Shown: positions 23,012-32,096, counted from the stretch's first letter. The stretch: 64,000 nt of DNA from Pseudomonas syringae (GCF_000737245.1 NZ_JPQU01000100.1:62001-126000), one strand, 5' to 3'. The notes: generated from the sequence alone by a model not told the origin. Translations and numbers: made by a program.

Positions 23012-24429
23012 GGGTGAACTCCTTCAGTTTTATTCAGCGTCTGGTCATTCTCCAGAGGCACCTCCTGACCACGGCGCGTGAGGTGGCTCAAGGTCATAAT
23101 CACCAGCGGCGTCGCCAAGGCAATATAGGCGTTGTCGATGCCATAGGGATTGCCCATCAGAAACCAGCCCACGGTCACGATCAGCGACGCGATGATGCTC
23201 AGGAAGGCGCCCCGGCGGGTGCCGAAGGTCGGAGCGTAGAACACCATCACAACGAGCACGGCAAGAGAGGCGCGCAAGGCCTTGGCGAGGAACGTCACTT
23301 CCAGCACGCCGGATGCAAAAATGGCCAGGCTGATGGGCAACAGGCCCGCGACCACCGTGGCCGTCTTGACGAACACCAAATCACGCTTCACTTGATTGGT
23401 CTTGTTGAAAAAAGGCTGATAGAAGTCTTTGAGCGCCAGGGTGGCAATGCCCATGGTCAGCGCGGAAATGGTGCCGAACAGGGACCCGGCCAAACCCGCC
23501 ACCACCACCCCGGCCATGATGCTGTCCATCTCACCGATCAATGCCGGGAACGCCAGCAACGGCGGGATGGCCGGGAACAGTACGCGACTGCACATACCGA
23601 TCAGTGCCGCACAGATGCCAAAAGGCACCAGCATGACCGCGCAATAGAAAGCCGCATGCCGGGCCTTGTCGCCGTTGCTGACGGTGTTCACTGCTTGAAT
23701 CACATACTGCGTCGCAAAGGTTGCACCGACACCGGCAACCATCCACGCCATGATCTGACTCCAGCCGACATTGTCGACAGTGAGCATGGGTGCTGGCAGT
23801 TTCTCCAGCAAAGCGTCCATACCGCCGACGCGACTCAGGGCAAAACCCAGCGTCAGAATGATCCCCAGGTATTTGATCAGCGCATGGAGAAAGTTGGTGT
23901 AAACCACCGAGCGCATGCCGCCGACGCTGACGAAAATCACCGCCACAACACCGGTAATGACAATCGCTGGCGTCTTGCCGATGCCCAGCAGCCCGGCCAA
24001 TACCGCACCGCCACTGGCATAGACCGATACGGCGACGATCATCAAGGCAAAGATCATGATCACGGACGTTGCGAAACGGACGGGCTCACCATAGGTCCGA
24101 GCCAGTGCGCCGGAGATGGTGTTCTCGCCCAACTCGCGATACTTGCGCGCGAGCAGCAGCGAGAACAACACAAACCCAACTCCCAGCGATGCCAGGTTCC
24201 AGGCCGCGGAAATGCCTGACGTATAGGCGGCCTGGGCTGTACCGACGCTGGCCGTGGTGCCGATGAATTCGGACATCATCAGGAATCCGATCAGTACCGC
24301 CGGAAAATGACTGCCGCCGGTGGTGTAGTTGGCCGCGCTGCGGGAGTGACGGCGCACCGCGTAACTGATCAAGGCGAGAGCGAACATATAAAGAACAGTG
24401 ATCGACAGCACCAGCCAACTGGAACCCAT
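23008..24429 (-). CDS. Sodium:solute symporter (SSS family)
   Basis: 473 residues, about thirteen transmembrane helices. The N-terminus LVLSITVLYMFALALISYAV and the segments FLMMSEFIGTTASVGTAQAA and GGMRSVVYTNFLHALIKYLG match the SSS fold, in which helices 1 and 8 form the Na+ site. It would import an organic acid; with UbiD in the same operon a furan or aromatic carboxylate is plausible. The ATG at 24429 is preceded by GGAGAAA and by overlapping AAnAAnAA (Crc/Hfq) motifs. It is the first gene of the minus-strand operon, divergent from the SDR at 24801. Confidence 0.8.
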   Translation of the reverse strand: MGSSWLVLSITVLYMFALALISYAVRRHSRSAANYTTGGSHFPAVLIGFLMMSEFIGTTASVGTAQAAYTSGISAAWNLASLGVGFVLFSLLLARKYRELGENTISGALARTYGEPVRFATSVIMIFALMIVAVSVYASGGAVLAGLLGIGKTPAIVITGVVAVIFVSVGGMRSVVYTNFLHALIKYLGIILTLGFALSRVGGMDALLEKLPAPMLTVDNVGWSQIMAWMVAGVGATFATQYVIQAVNTVSNGDKARHAAFYCAVMLVPFGICAALIGMCSRVLFPAIPPLLAFPALIGEMDSIMAGVVVAGLAGSLFGTISALTMGIATLALKDFYQPFFNKTNQVKRDLVFVKTATVVAGLLPISLAIFASGVLEVTFLAKALRASLAVLVVMVFYAPTFGTRRGAFLSIIASLIVTVGWFLMGNPYGIDNAYIALATPLVIMTLSHLTRRGQEVPLENDQTLNKTEGVHP

Positions 24430-24446
24430 GGTATTTCTCCGATTTT

Positions 24447-24457
24447 TTGTTGTTGTT
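24447..24457 (-). promoter_or_regulatory. Overlapping Crc/Hfq motifs before the SSS symporter
   Basis: On the minus strand the leader reads AAACAACAACAAAAAA, containing two overlapping AACAACAA matches 18-28 nt upstream of the start codon. Confidence 0.5.
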
Positions 24458-24595
24458 TCGGACGAGGCCACTGCGTCGGCGGCTTCGATTGGGACCAAGC
24501 TAAACAGGCATTGGCAGCTCCTGCCTATTAACAAATGTTGATACGGACTATCAGTAATGCCTTCCCCATGCGTTGAAATCCGGGGCTTGAACGCG

Positions 24596-24685
24596 AATCA
24601 GACTACAAGGCAAATTTGCCGACTGTGGCGCGAAACTCCGGCGTTCAGGGCAAGGCGCAGGGTGTGATGATCTACCACACTCGGC
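24596..24685 (+). promoter_or_regulatory. Upstream block B, shared with the hmfA upstream region
   Basis: Ungapped 90-nt counterpart of 10365-10454 (64 of 90 identical by eye). It lies in the 371-nt divergent region between the SSS operon and the SDR operon, 116 nt before the SDR start. Within it GGCAAATTTGCC (24609-24620) is a perfect 12-bp palindrome; in block A the right half is changed (GGCAAATTCTCC). No gene is supported in 24430-24800. Confidence 0.65.
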
Positions 24686-24765
24686 GCAGATACCCCTGCC
24701 GGATCAGCGTGCGGTCGACGGTGATCGGCAGCACAAAGAATCGAGCTCATAAACGCAAACCCAAT

Positions 24766-24788
24766 AAAAACAAGCCCCATAAAAACAA
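24766..24788 (+). promoter_or_regulatory. Two Crc/Hfq motifs before the SDR gene
   Basis: Two AAAAACAA copies (24766-24773 and 24781-24788), each in the repeated word ATAAAAACAAG, end 12 nt before the ATG. The 14-nt word CATAAAAACAAGAG here is identical to the one before hmfA (10484-10497). Confidence 0.5.
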
Positions 24789-24800
24789 GAGAGAAACGCC

Positions 24801-25559
24801 ATGAATCGGCTCAACCACAAAGTGGCTATCGTCACCGGCGCAGCCCAGGGAATCGGCGCGACCTACGCCCAGGCGCTGGCCGCCGAAGGTGCCAGGGTCG
24901 TGATATGCGACCTGCACGCTCCGCAAGACACCGCCAACGCAATCCGCGCACAGGGTGGTACTGCGCTGGCAGTTGCCTGTGATGTCACCGACGGTGACGC
25001 GGTAAAAGCCATGGTCAGTGCAGCAGTAGAAGCTTTCGGCGGGGTGCATGTTCTGATCAACAACGCAGCCCTCTTCGCGACCCTGCAACTCAAACCCTTC
25101 GAACAGACCGAGTCCGCCGAATGGGACCGGATCATGACCGTCAACGTGCGCGGTTCCTTCGAGTGCGCCAAGGCGGTATTGCCCATCATGCGTCAGCAGG
25201 GCTATGGCAAAATCGTCAACATTGCGTCGGCGACAGCCTTCAAAGGCGCTCCCATGATGCTCGCCTACGTCGCCTCCAAGGGCGCGATCATTGCCATGAC
25301 CCGCTCCATTGCCCGCGAGGTGGGCGATGCAGGTATCTGCTGCAATTGCCTGGCGCCGGGGCTGACCATGAGCGCCAACGTGCAGGCCAACGCCGACTGG
25401 GCTGACGCAATCGTCAAAGCCAACATCGCCAGCCGTTGCATCAAGCGTGAGGCCGTACCTCAGGATTTGATCGGCGCACTGCTGTTCCTCAGCAGCGCTG
25501 ACAGCGACTTCATGAGCGGCCAGACCATCGTGGTCGACGGCGGTTCGGTCACCCATTGA
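24801..25559 (+). CDS. SDR-family dehydrogenase (probable furan alcohol or hydroxy-intermediate dehydrogenase)
   Basis: 252 residues, a classical SDR. TGAAQGIG (about 12-19) binds the cofactor and an Asp at the end of the second strand (VVICDL) favours NAD+. NNAALF, a catalytic Ser in NIASATA and AYVASKGA with Tyr and Lys are all in place; the C-terminus SGQTIVVDGGS is standard. First gene of a plus-strand operon with an aldehyde dehydrogenase, LysR and UbiX homologue; oxidation of furfuryl alcohol or HMF to the aldehyde is the likely job. In other hmf clusters an oxidase (HmfH) does this instead. Confidence 0.75.
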   Translation: MNRLNHKVAIVTGAAQGIGATYAQALAAEGARVVICDLHAPQDTANAIRAQGGTALAVACDVTDGDAVKAMVSAAVEAFGGVHVLINNAALFATLQLKPFEQTESAEWDRIMTVNVRGSFECAKAVLPIMRQQGYGKIVNIASATAFKGAPMMLAYVASKGAIIAMTRSIAREVGDAGICCNCLAPGLTMSANVQANADWADAIVKANIASRCIKREAVPQDLIGALLFLSSADSDFMSGQTIVVDGGSVTH

Positions 25560-25579
25560 TCGCGGATTGAGGAGCCTCC

Positions 25580-27022
25580 ATGCAAAGCCAACATTTTATC
25601 GACGGCCACTGGACTGATGACGGCCAGTGGGCTGAAAGTTTTGACCCCTCCAATGGTGAGGTCATTGGTCGTTTCGCCGAGGGTGGTGAAGCTCAGGCCC
25701 GGGCCGCTGTTGCAGCAGCCGCAGCGGCATTCGCCAAGCCACACTGGGCGCAAAATCCGCGCCTGCGCCAGCAACTGCTGCTGGACTGGGCAGGTGAACT
25801 CAAGACGCGTCACGAACCCCTGGCCCAGCTTCTGAGCCGCGAAAACGGCAAAGCCCTGGCCCAATCCCGAGGCGAGGTTGCCGGGGCGATTTCGGAAATC
25901 ATCTATTACGCAGGATTGGCCCGGCATAACCCCGGCCATATTCTGGAGGTCGCGCCGGGTGAGTTTTCCAGTATGTTGCGCGAACCGGCGGGCGTCGCCG
26001 GGCTGATCATCCCGTGGAACGCACCTGCGGTACTCCTGATACGGGCCATTGCGCCGGCAATTGCAGCCGGCTGCACTGTAGTGATCAAACCTGCCCCGCA
26101 AACGGCACTGTTCAACGCGGCGATTCTTGAACCACTGTTGAACCTGCCAGGGCTACCAGCCGGCGCGGTGAATCTGTTCGCTGAGACCGGCCACGCTGGA
26201 GCCAGCTTTATGGTGGCCTCCCCTGAGGTGGATGTACTGAGCTTCACCGGCTCAACCGCAACCGGTCAGCGCATCATGCAGGACGCCGCCGCGACGATGA
26301 AAAAGCTTTCACTGGAGCTAGGGGGGAAATCCTGCTGCCTGGTGTTCGAGGACGCGGATATCGCAGCGATTGCGCCGAAGCTCGCCGCAGCGGCGACGAT
26401 TATTTCCGGACAACAATGCACCGCTGCGCGCCGGATTCTGGTGCATGCCAGCCGTTTCGACGAGATGCAAAAGGCCCTCAAGGCAGCGCTGGCCGAGATC
26501 AGGATCGGACCGGGGAGCGATCCTGCGACTCAGATGGGTCCGCTGATTGACTGGCACTCCCGTGACAAGGTCGAACAGCTTATCGCCCAGGCGCTGGACA
26601 GTTGTGATCAAGTGCTGTTGCCAGGGGGGCGCCCCCATGGGGTGTCAAGCAAAGGGGCTTACCTTGCGCCGTCCCTGATCACCCATCGCGATAGCGGTGC
26701 ATTCTTCTGTCAGGAAGAAATCTTCGGCCCGCTGCTGGTCATTGAGCCTTTCGAGGATGAGGCTGAAGCGGTGGCACGGGCCAATCATACCGAGTTCGGG
26801 CTTTCCGCCAGTGTCTGGACCGATCACGGCGCCCGCGCCTGGCGTGTGGCGAGGGCATTACGCAACGGCACCGTATGGATAAATGATCACAACAAGCTGT
26901 TTGCCGAAGCTGAAACCGGTGGCTACCGCAAGAGTGGCCTTGGCCGCTTGCATGGTGTCGACGCGCTGCTGGATTTCAGCGAGCTCAAGCATATCTATCA
27001 GAGCGTCGGCACCCTGGGCTGA
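25580..27022 (+). CDS. NAD(P)+-dependent aldehyde dehydrogenase
   Basis: 480 residues, usual ALDH length. PWNAPAVLLIRAIAPAIAAG and KPAPQTA form the cofactor pocket, FTGSTATGQ the Rossmann loop, LELGGKS holds the general-base Glu and GQQCTAAR the nucleophilic Cys; EEIFGPLLVIEPF and the C-terminal GGYRKSGLGR are intact. Twenty nt separate it from the SDR, with GAGGAG before the ATG. Together they would take a furan alcohol through the aldehyde to the acid, feeding UbiD and HmfD. A benzaldehyde-type substrate is the alternative. Confidence 0.8.
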   Translation: MQSQHFIDGHWTDDGQWAESFDPSNGEVIGRFAEGGEAQARAAVAAAAAAFAKPHWAQNPRLRQQLLLDWAGELKTRHEPLAQLLSRENGKALAQSRGEVAGAISEIIYYAGLARHNPGHILEVAPGEFSSMLREPAGVAGLIIPWNAPAVLLIRAIAPAIAAGCTVVIKPAPQTALFNAAILEPLLNLPGLPAGAVNLFAETGHAGASFMVASPEVDVLSFTGSTATGQRIMQDAAATMKKLSLELGGKSCCLVFEDADIAAIAPKLAAAATIISGQQCTAARRILVHASRFDEMQKALKAALAEIRIGPGSDPATQMGPLIDWHSRDKVEQLIAQALDSCDQVLLPGGRPHGVSSKGAYLAPSLITHRDSGAFFCQEEIFGPLLVIEPFEDEAEAVARANHTEFGLSASVWTDHGARAWRVARALRNGTVWINDHNKLFAEAETGGYRKSGLGRLHGVDALLDFSELKHIYQSVGTLG

Positions 27023-27043
27023 TCCATAACGAGGAACATAGCC

Positions 27044-27991
27044 ATGGAACTGCGCCAACTGAAATACTTCACCTGCCTCTACGAGGAGGGTTCAGTCACT
27101 CGGGCGGCGCAACGCCTGAATATCGTCCAGCCTGCGTTGTCGATGCAGATCGCCAAGCTGGAAGAAGAACTGGGCCAGACCTTGTTCGAGCGCAGCTCCA
27201 AGGGCATGCACCCCACGGAAGCCGGCGATCAGGCTTACCGGCTGTTCATGCCGATTCTCGGCCAGTTTCTCGAAGCGCGACAAACTCTCATCGACCGCAG
27301 CGGACACATCGGCGGGCGGGTGCACGCCGGATTGATCGCATCAGCAACCAATCACGCCTTGGCAGCGACCCTGGCGCACTTCGTCGAATTCCATCCCGAC
27401 GTGCAACTGTGCGTCACTTCAGATTACAGCCAGGAGCTGATCGACAAGGTTTTGGCCGGGACGCTGGATTTTGCGGTCATCAACCAGAGCTTTCAGCAGG
27501 ACCATCTGCACTGCCACGACATCCTCAACGAAGAATTGCTGGTAGCTGCAGGGGCAGCCCACCGGCTCAATTGCACGGTGCCGATTCCATTGGCGGCACT
27601 GCAGGATCTCAAACTGGTGTTGCCTTCAAGACGACATGGGCTGCGAATCGTCATTGATCAACGAATGGCCGCTGAAGGACTGGAGCTGGCACCGCAACTG
27701 GAAGTGGATGACCTGGCGGTTATTGAAGAGTTTCTGCGGCGCAGTGACTGGGTCAGTATTTTGCCCGCCACCGTCCTGCAGCGTGGTCTGCACCAGGGTG
27801 TGTTGCGCGCCTATCCCCTGACGGCCCCCGGAATTACCCGGCGGATGATGTGCGTCCATGATGTACGCCGTCCGCTGACGCCAGCGGCCTTGTTATTTAT
27901 CGAGGTCATCGGCAAGACCCTGACCTCAGCCTTGAACACCATTCCTTACTACAAAGAGGGTTCAGCCCCGGGAGCAACACATGAACGATAG
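27044..27991 (+). CDS. LysR-family regulator of the SDR-ALDH-UbiX operon
   Basis: 315 residues. The N-terminal winged helix-turn-helix (LYEEGSVTRAAQRLNIVQPA, then LSMQIAKLEEELGQTLFER) is textbook LysR, followed by a two-lobed effector domain. It lies inside the operon rather than divergent to it, and its last 11 bases overlap the UbiX gene. It may control this operon or the divergent SSS operon, with the furan carboxylate as inducer by analogy with the LysR regulator reported in hmf clusters. Confidence 0.8.
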   Translation: MELRQLKYFTCLYEEGSVTRAAQRLNIVQPALSMQIAKLEEELGQTLFERSSKGMHPTEAGDQAYRLFMPILGQFLEARQTLIDRSGHIGGRVHAGLIASATNHALAATLAHFVEFHPDVQLCVTSDYSQELIDKVLAGTLDFAVINQSFQQDHLHCHDILNEELLVAAGAAHRLNCTVPIPLAALQDLKLVLPSRRHGLRIVIDQRMAAEGLELAPQLEVDDLAVIEEFLRRSDWVSILPATVLQRGLHQGVLRAYPLTAPGITRRMMCVHDVRRPLTPAALLFIEVIGKTLTSALNTIPYYKEGSAPGATHER

Positions 27992-28598
27992 CCGTACGCA
28001 GCGACTCATCATCGGGATTTCTGGTGCATCCGGGGCGATTTATGGGGTACGCCTGCTTCAATTGCTGCGCGACACGCCCGTCGAGACGCATTTGGTGGTC
28101 AGCAAATCCGCGATGATCACCCTGGCTCACGAAACCGATATCAGTTGGTCGCAGCTCAAGTCCATGGCCGACGTGACTCACTCCAGCCAGGATATCGGAG
28201 CCTCTATTGCCAGCGGATCCTTCAAGACCCTGGGCATGATCATCGCGCCCTGCTCCATCCGAAGCCTGTCGGAGATTGCCAGCGGCGTGACTTCAACGTT
28301 GCTGACCCGCGCCGCCGATGTGGTGCTCAAGGAACGCAGGCGTCTGGTCCTGATGGTTCGGGAAACACCGTTGCACCGCAATCATCTGCGCAGCATGACT
28401 GAACTGGCCGAGCTGGGAGCGATCATCGCGCCCCCGGTCCCAGCCTTTTATACCCGCCCGCAAAGCCTGGAAGAGATGATCGACCACAGTGTCGGAAGAG
28501 TACTGGACATGTTCGATATAGAGTTGGGCATCGTGCGTCGCTGGCGAGAGCAGGCTGAAAGTGTCTTGACCCTGGATGAAGTCAAAAGCTGCACCTGA
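27981..28598 (+). CDS. hmfG: UbiX-like flavin prenyltransferase, HmfG-like
   Basis: 205 residues. IIGISGASGAIYGVRLLQLL is the FMN-binding start, VSKSAMITLAHE and APCSIRSLSEIASG the phosphate-binding motifs, and KERRRLVLMVRETPLH the dimethylallyl-phosphate site of the UbiX/Pad1 family. UbiX makes prenyl-FMN, the cofactor required by UbiD. Since a housekeeping ubiX exists elsewhere in Pseudomonas, this copy is dedicated to the UbiD enzyme at 20893, although the two are on opposite strands 5.7 kb apart. GGGAG lies 7 nt before the ATG, which is inside the end of the LysR gene. Confidence 0.8.
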   Translation: MNDSRTQRLIIGISGASGAIYGVRLLQLLRDTPVETHLVVSKSAMITLAHETDISWSQLKSMADVTHSSQDIGASIASGSFKTLGMIIAPCSIRSLSEIASGVTSTLLTRAADVVLKERRRLVLMVRETPLHRNHLRSMTELAELGAIIAPPVPAFYTRPQSLEEMIDHSVGRVLDMFDIELGIVRRWREQAESVLTLDEVKSCT

Positions 28599-28669
28599 AC
28601 ACCTTTCATCGCGGTGCGTAACTGATGCTGGTCCGCCGGACAAGTGAAATGGCCGGCGAACGGCCTGGA

Positions 28670-29124
28670 CTACGTCTCAAGCTGTTTTTCCATCACGACG
28701 GTGCGCTCATTTCCGTGAAACTCATCGCGGATTTTCTGGTAACCCAGCGCAGCGTAGAACCGCTCTGCAGTTATCGACGAAGGCACCCGCAAAACGCCGA
28801 CGCCAACCTGGGCAGCAGTCGCGTGAATCACCTCCATAAGCTGCCGACCGATGCCAGTACCCTGGTAGGCAGGATCGACGAAAACGCTTCTGACTACAGC
28901 GCCGTCGAGGCTTGCAGTGCCGGTGATATTGCCCCCTAGCCAGGCCACGAAAACCTTGCGCTTATGGAGCAGCGCGCCAATGGATAGGGCAAAAAACTGC
29001 GCTCCACCTGAGCGATGACGTCAGGTGAGTAATCCTGCGAATTTGACTCACGCAGGGCGGCGATCACGACGCGGCTTATCGCCGCCGTATCTGTGCTTGT
29101 TGCCGGGCGAACAATGACATCCAT
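28670..29124 (-). pseudogene. GNAT acetyltransferase gene interrupted by a -1 frameshift
   Basis: The N-terminal part (from 29124, MDVIVRPATSTDTAAISRVV) runs into a stop near 28939, and the rest of a GNAT domain (VFVAWLGGNITGTASL, then VFVDPAYQGTGIGRQLM with the acetyl-CoA loop, then ERFYAALGYQ) continues in another frame to 28670. The frames would join if the run of six A at 28991-28996 (T on the coding strand) had seven. So this is either a recent pseudogene, a phase-variable homopolymer or a sequencing error. Repaired, it would be about 151 residues, normal for GNAT. Substrate unknown. Confidence 0.75.
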
Positions 29125-29237
29125 GTTGGGAACCTCAAACGTCGAGGCTCACAGCATAGCCCGTCACAATGTGCCGACAAATGTTGATCCTTGACGATGC
29201 TATTCGCCGGCGGCATCAACCGAACGCCGCCAGTTCA

Positions 29238-31289
29238 TCAGAGATCAAGCACCAGGCCTTGGCCAGCGCCTATTGTCTGCGCCGGTATTGCGCAACAGAT
29301 CAACACTTTATCGGCGGCCGGCATTTGCGCTGGCGGTGTTGGGTAATGCACTTCACCGCTGATCAGCGTGGCGCTGCAGGTTCCGCAGGAGCCGCCACGG
29401 CAACTGAACTCAGGGTTCAGTCCATGGCTCTCGGCCAGTTCCAGCAGGCTGCCACCCCCTGGTTTCCAGCGGGCTTCGGTAGCAGACGCCTTGAAGTACA
29501 CCGGGACCGGCACTTCGGCTGCAGCCGGTTGCACCAGCGTCGAGGATGATTGGCTTTCCGCCCGCTTCAGTGCCGAGGGTCCGAAGGTTTCTGCGTGAAT
29601 GCGCGGGTCAGGGATATTCACACTGCGCAGGCCGTCGTACATGGCTTGCAGAAAACCCGCGGGGCCGCAGAGATAAAAGTCGTAGTCATCCAGCGGTAGT
29701 CGAGCCTTTACCTCGGCGAAGCTCAAGCGCCCCGCCACTTGGTAGTCTCGCTCCAGCACAGCTTGCGTGCCGGGACTGCTCAGCGCCCGGTGGATGTGCA
29801 GCGAACCGGCCGAGCGGTTTTGCAGCGCCAACAGCTCCTCTTGAAATGGCAAATCTTGCGAGTCCCGCGCACTTTGGAACAGATGGATATGTCGCCCACT
29901 TTGCTCTCGCAGGTTTTGCGCCACCAGCTCTCTGGCCATGGCGATCATCGGCGTAATGCCAACCCCGGCGCCCAGCAGGACAACCGGGCGGTGGGAATCT
30001 TGCGCCAGGGTGAAGCCGCCCAGCGGAGCACGCACGTCCAGTAAATCGCCAACCTGCACGCTGTCGTGAAGGTGTTGTGACGCCCTGCCCATGCGCTTGA
30101 CGCTAATGCGGATGTGCCCGTCCGAAGGCGCGCTTGAGAGGCTGTAGGTTCTGACCAGAGCGCCCTCACCGTCCGCCATGACGCGCACTGGCAGATGTTG
30201 GCCCGGGGCGAACGGGATAACAGCATTGCCGGGCGCCTCCAGGTAAAAGGAGCGAATGTCGCTGCTTTCCTGCTGTATACGGGTCACCCGCCACTGCTGC
30301 CAGTGCCGCCGCTGTTCGCTCTGCCGCAGGCGCTCATTGGTTTCCGCCCAAGTGCCTGTAGCTAGGCTGGTGGGGGCGTACTCGTGAAACAGCCAGCGAA
30401 TTTTTACCGCTCCAGGCCGCACCACCGCCTGTTCTACCTCAAACGTCCAGAGCCGCTCGGCACCTTCGAAAGCCTTGATCAACGGGCTATCCAGCAGCAA
30501 CTCCGTGCGCCCGGTGAGTTGCAGCGTATCGCCAGTGGTGAAATCAACAAACAGTAAGCCAGCAACCGGGTTTGCCTTTAAATTGCCCAGGGTGTTGAAG
30601 AACAGGTTGCCCGCATAGTCCGGGATGGTCAGCCGATTTCCTTCCACGTTGATAAACCCGGCACGACCGCCCCGGTGTGAAACATCAACCGAGCGCTCAG
30701 CATCCTGATTAACGAAACTGGCGATAAAAAAAGTATCTGCGGCGCGAATCAACGCCGTGGTTTGCTCATTCAGCGCGGTGAAATCCTGACGCAGCGCGTG
30801 GTCACTTTCCGACTCCTGCATTCGCGTATAGGAGCGGTCCTGGATGTATTTGGGGCAATTGCCATAAGACTGCTCAATGGCGATTTTCATGTCCGTGTCT
30901 GAGGCGTGCTGGATCACCCCGTTAACGCGATTGCGGCGCCGCGTATGCAGTTCGATACCCAGCAGTCCGATGGCCTCACCGGACTGCAAACCAGGTGTGG
31001 CCGGGTCTTGCGGGTCCAGAGAAGTGGACAGGCGCAGGTGATGCGGGTCGGCGCTGCTGATGAAACCTTCAGGCCCCTCAAGCAGAGTGGCCCACGGACG
31101 GTTATTCGCATCCACCGCGCCGACCACCACAAAAGGCAACTGGTGGTAGAACTCCCGGTGCTGATCGGGCATGTAATCGCGAATCACTCGACGGCCGAGC
31201 TCGTCCATTCGCTCAGCGACGTGGTAGATCTCTTGAAGCTGTTTTTCGCCCACATGCCAGGGTGATTTTGCCGGATGGGACAGACTCAT
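29238..31289 (-). CDS. Three-module flavoprotein: PPOX-like split barrel, ferredoxin-reductase, 2Fe-2S ferredoxin
   Basis: 683 residues. Residues about 1-330 are a pyridoxamine-phosphate-oxidase-like FMN split-barrel domain (YHQLPFVVVGAVDANNRPWA, GRAGFINVEGNRLTIPDYAG). Residues about 340-580 are an FNR module: RTYSLSS binds FAD and LLGAGVGITPMIA binds NAD(P)H. The last 90 residues are a plant-type 2Fe-2S ferredoxin with CRGGSCGTC and a later Cys. Electrons would pass from NAD(P)H through FAD and Fe-S, or to the FMN barrel. The substrate is unknown; the adjacent GST gene 43 nt upstream suggests detoxification. Start at 31289 has AAGGAG upstream. Confidence 0.8.
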   Translation of the reverse strand: MSLSHPAKSPWHVGEKQLQEIYHVAERMDELGRRVIRDYMPDQHREFYHQLPFVVVGAVDANNRPWATLLEGPEGFISSADPHHLRLSTSLDPQDPATPGLQSGEAIGLLGIELHTRRRNRVNGVIQHASDTDMKIAIEQSYGNCPKYIQDRSYTRMQESESDHALRQDFTALNEQTTALIRAADTFFIASFVNQDAERSVDVSHRGGRAGFINVEGNRLTIPDYAGNLFFNTLGNLKANPVAGLLFVDFTTGDTLQLTGRTELLLDSPLIKAFEGAERLWTFEVEQAVVRPGAVKIRWLFHEYAPTSLATGTWAETNERLRQSEQRRHWQQWRVTRIQQESSDIRSFYLEAPGNAVIPFAPGQHLPVRVMADGEGALVRTYSLSSAPSDGHIRISVKRMGRASQHLHDSVQVGDLLDVRAPLGGFTLAQDSHRPVVLLGAGVGITPMIAMARELVAQNLREQSGRHIHLFQSARDSQDLPFQEELLALQNRSAGSLHIHRALSSPGTQAVLERDYQVAGRLSFAEVKARLPLDDYDFYLCGPAGFLQAMYDGLRSVNIPDPRIHAETFGPSALKRAESQSSSTLVQPAAAEVPVPVYFKASATEARWKPGGGSLLELAESHGLNPEFSCRGGSCGTCSATLISGEVHYPTPPAQMPAADKVLICCAIPAQTIGAGQGLVLDL

Positions 31290-31332
31290 GGCGGATGCTC
31301 CTTGATCTCGGTACACGGTCTTCGTTGCGCAC

Positions 31333-31959
31333 TTATGCCGCGTGCAGGCCGACCGCCGTAGGCTGCATCGGCACGAAACCGGGCAGCGACTCAATGCGAT
31401 GCAACCAGGCCCGAACATTCGGATAATCCTGGAGCGAGACATTGCCTTCCGGGGCATGGGCGATATAGCTGTAGTTGGCCACATCGGCAATGCTCACCTC
31501 AGGTCCCGCCAGAAACGGCCTGTCCGCCAACTCAGCGTCCATCACCTTGAGCAACGCATGGGCGCGGCCGATGACCTCGTCGGCATCGAAGGCCGCACCA
31601 AACACCGTGATCAGCCGGGCCGCTGCCGGACCGTATGCCACCTGACCAGCAGCCACCGATAACCAGCGCTGAATACCCGCCTGTGCGAGGGGATCATCCG
31701 CCAGCCAACCGCCATTGCCGTACTTCTTCGCCAGATACACCAGAATCGAGTTTGAGTCGCTGAGCAGGACGCCGTTGTCATCAATGACGGGGACTTGGCC
31801 AAAAGCGTTGATCGCCAGATACGCTGGCTGTTTATGCTCACCCTTGGCAAGGTCGACAAACACTAACTCAGTGGGAAGTCCCAGTAGCGACAGCATCAGC
31901 TCCACGCGATGAGAGTGGCCGGATAACGGGTGACGATACAGTTTGATGGCATTTGTCAT
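31333..31959 (-). CDS. Glutathione S-transferase family protein
   Basis: 208 residues. The N-terminal thioredoxin-like domain (YRHPLSGHSHRVELMLSLLG) with NAFGQVPVIDDNG and the glutathione-binding SDSNSILVYLAKKYG motif is followed by the all-helical domain with GPEVSIADVANYSY. It would conjugate or reduce electrophiles with glutathione in the cytosol. It is immediately upstream of the PPOX-FNR flavoprotein, probably in one transcript, and downstream of two tandem LysR genes that may regulate them. Confidence 0.85.
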   Translation of the reverse strand: MTNAIKLYRHPLSGHSHRVELMLSLLGLPTELVFVDLAKGEHKQPAYLAINAFGQVPVIDDNGVLLSDSNSILVYLAKKYGNGGWLADDPLAQAGIQRWLSVAAGQVAYGPAAARLITVFGAAFDADEVIGRAHALLKVMDAELADRPFLAGPEVSIADVANYSYIAHAPEGNVSLQDYPNVRAWLHRIESLPGFVPMQPTAVGLHAA

Positions 31960-32096
31960 GAGGGTTTGCTCCGCATTGGTTCAGGAAGAAGCAGCGCAGA
32001 ATCAAACCCGGGTGGCGGCTAATACGCTGGTAAGACCATGCTGCGCCCGTTCAGGCCGAAGCAGAATCACCAAACTGAGCAATCCATCATTCCGTT

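Noticed and set aside
23014..24219. 401-codon plus-strand frame
   Set aside because: Antisense to the SSS symporter; His/Asp/Gln/Arg-rich composition is the usual mirror of membrane-protein codons.
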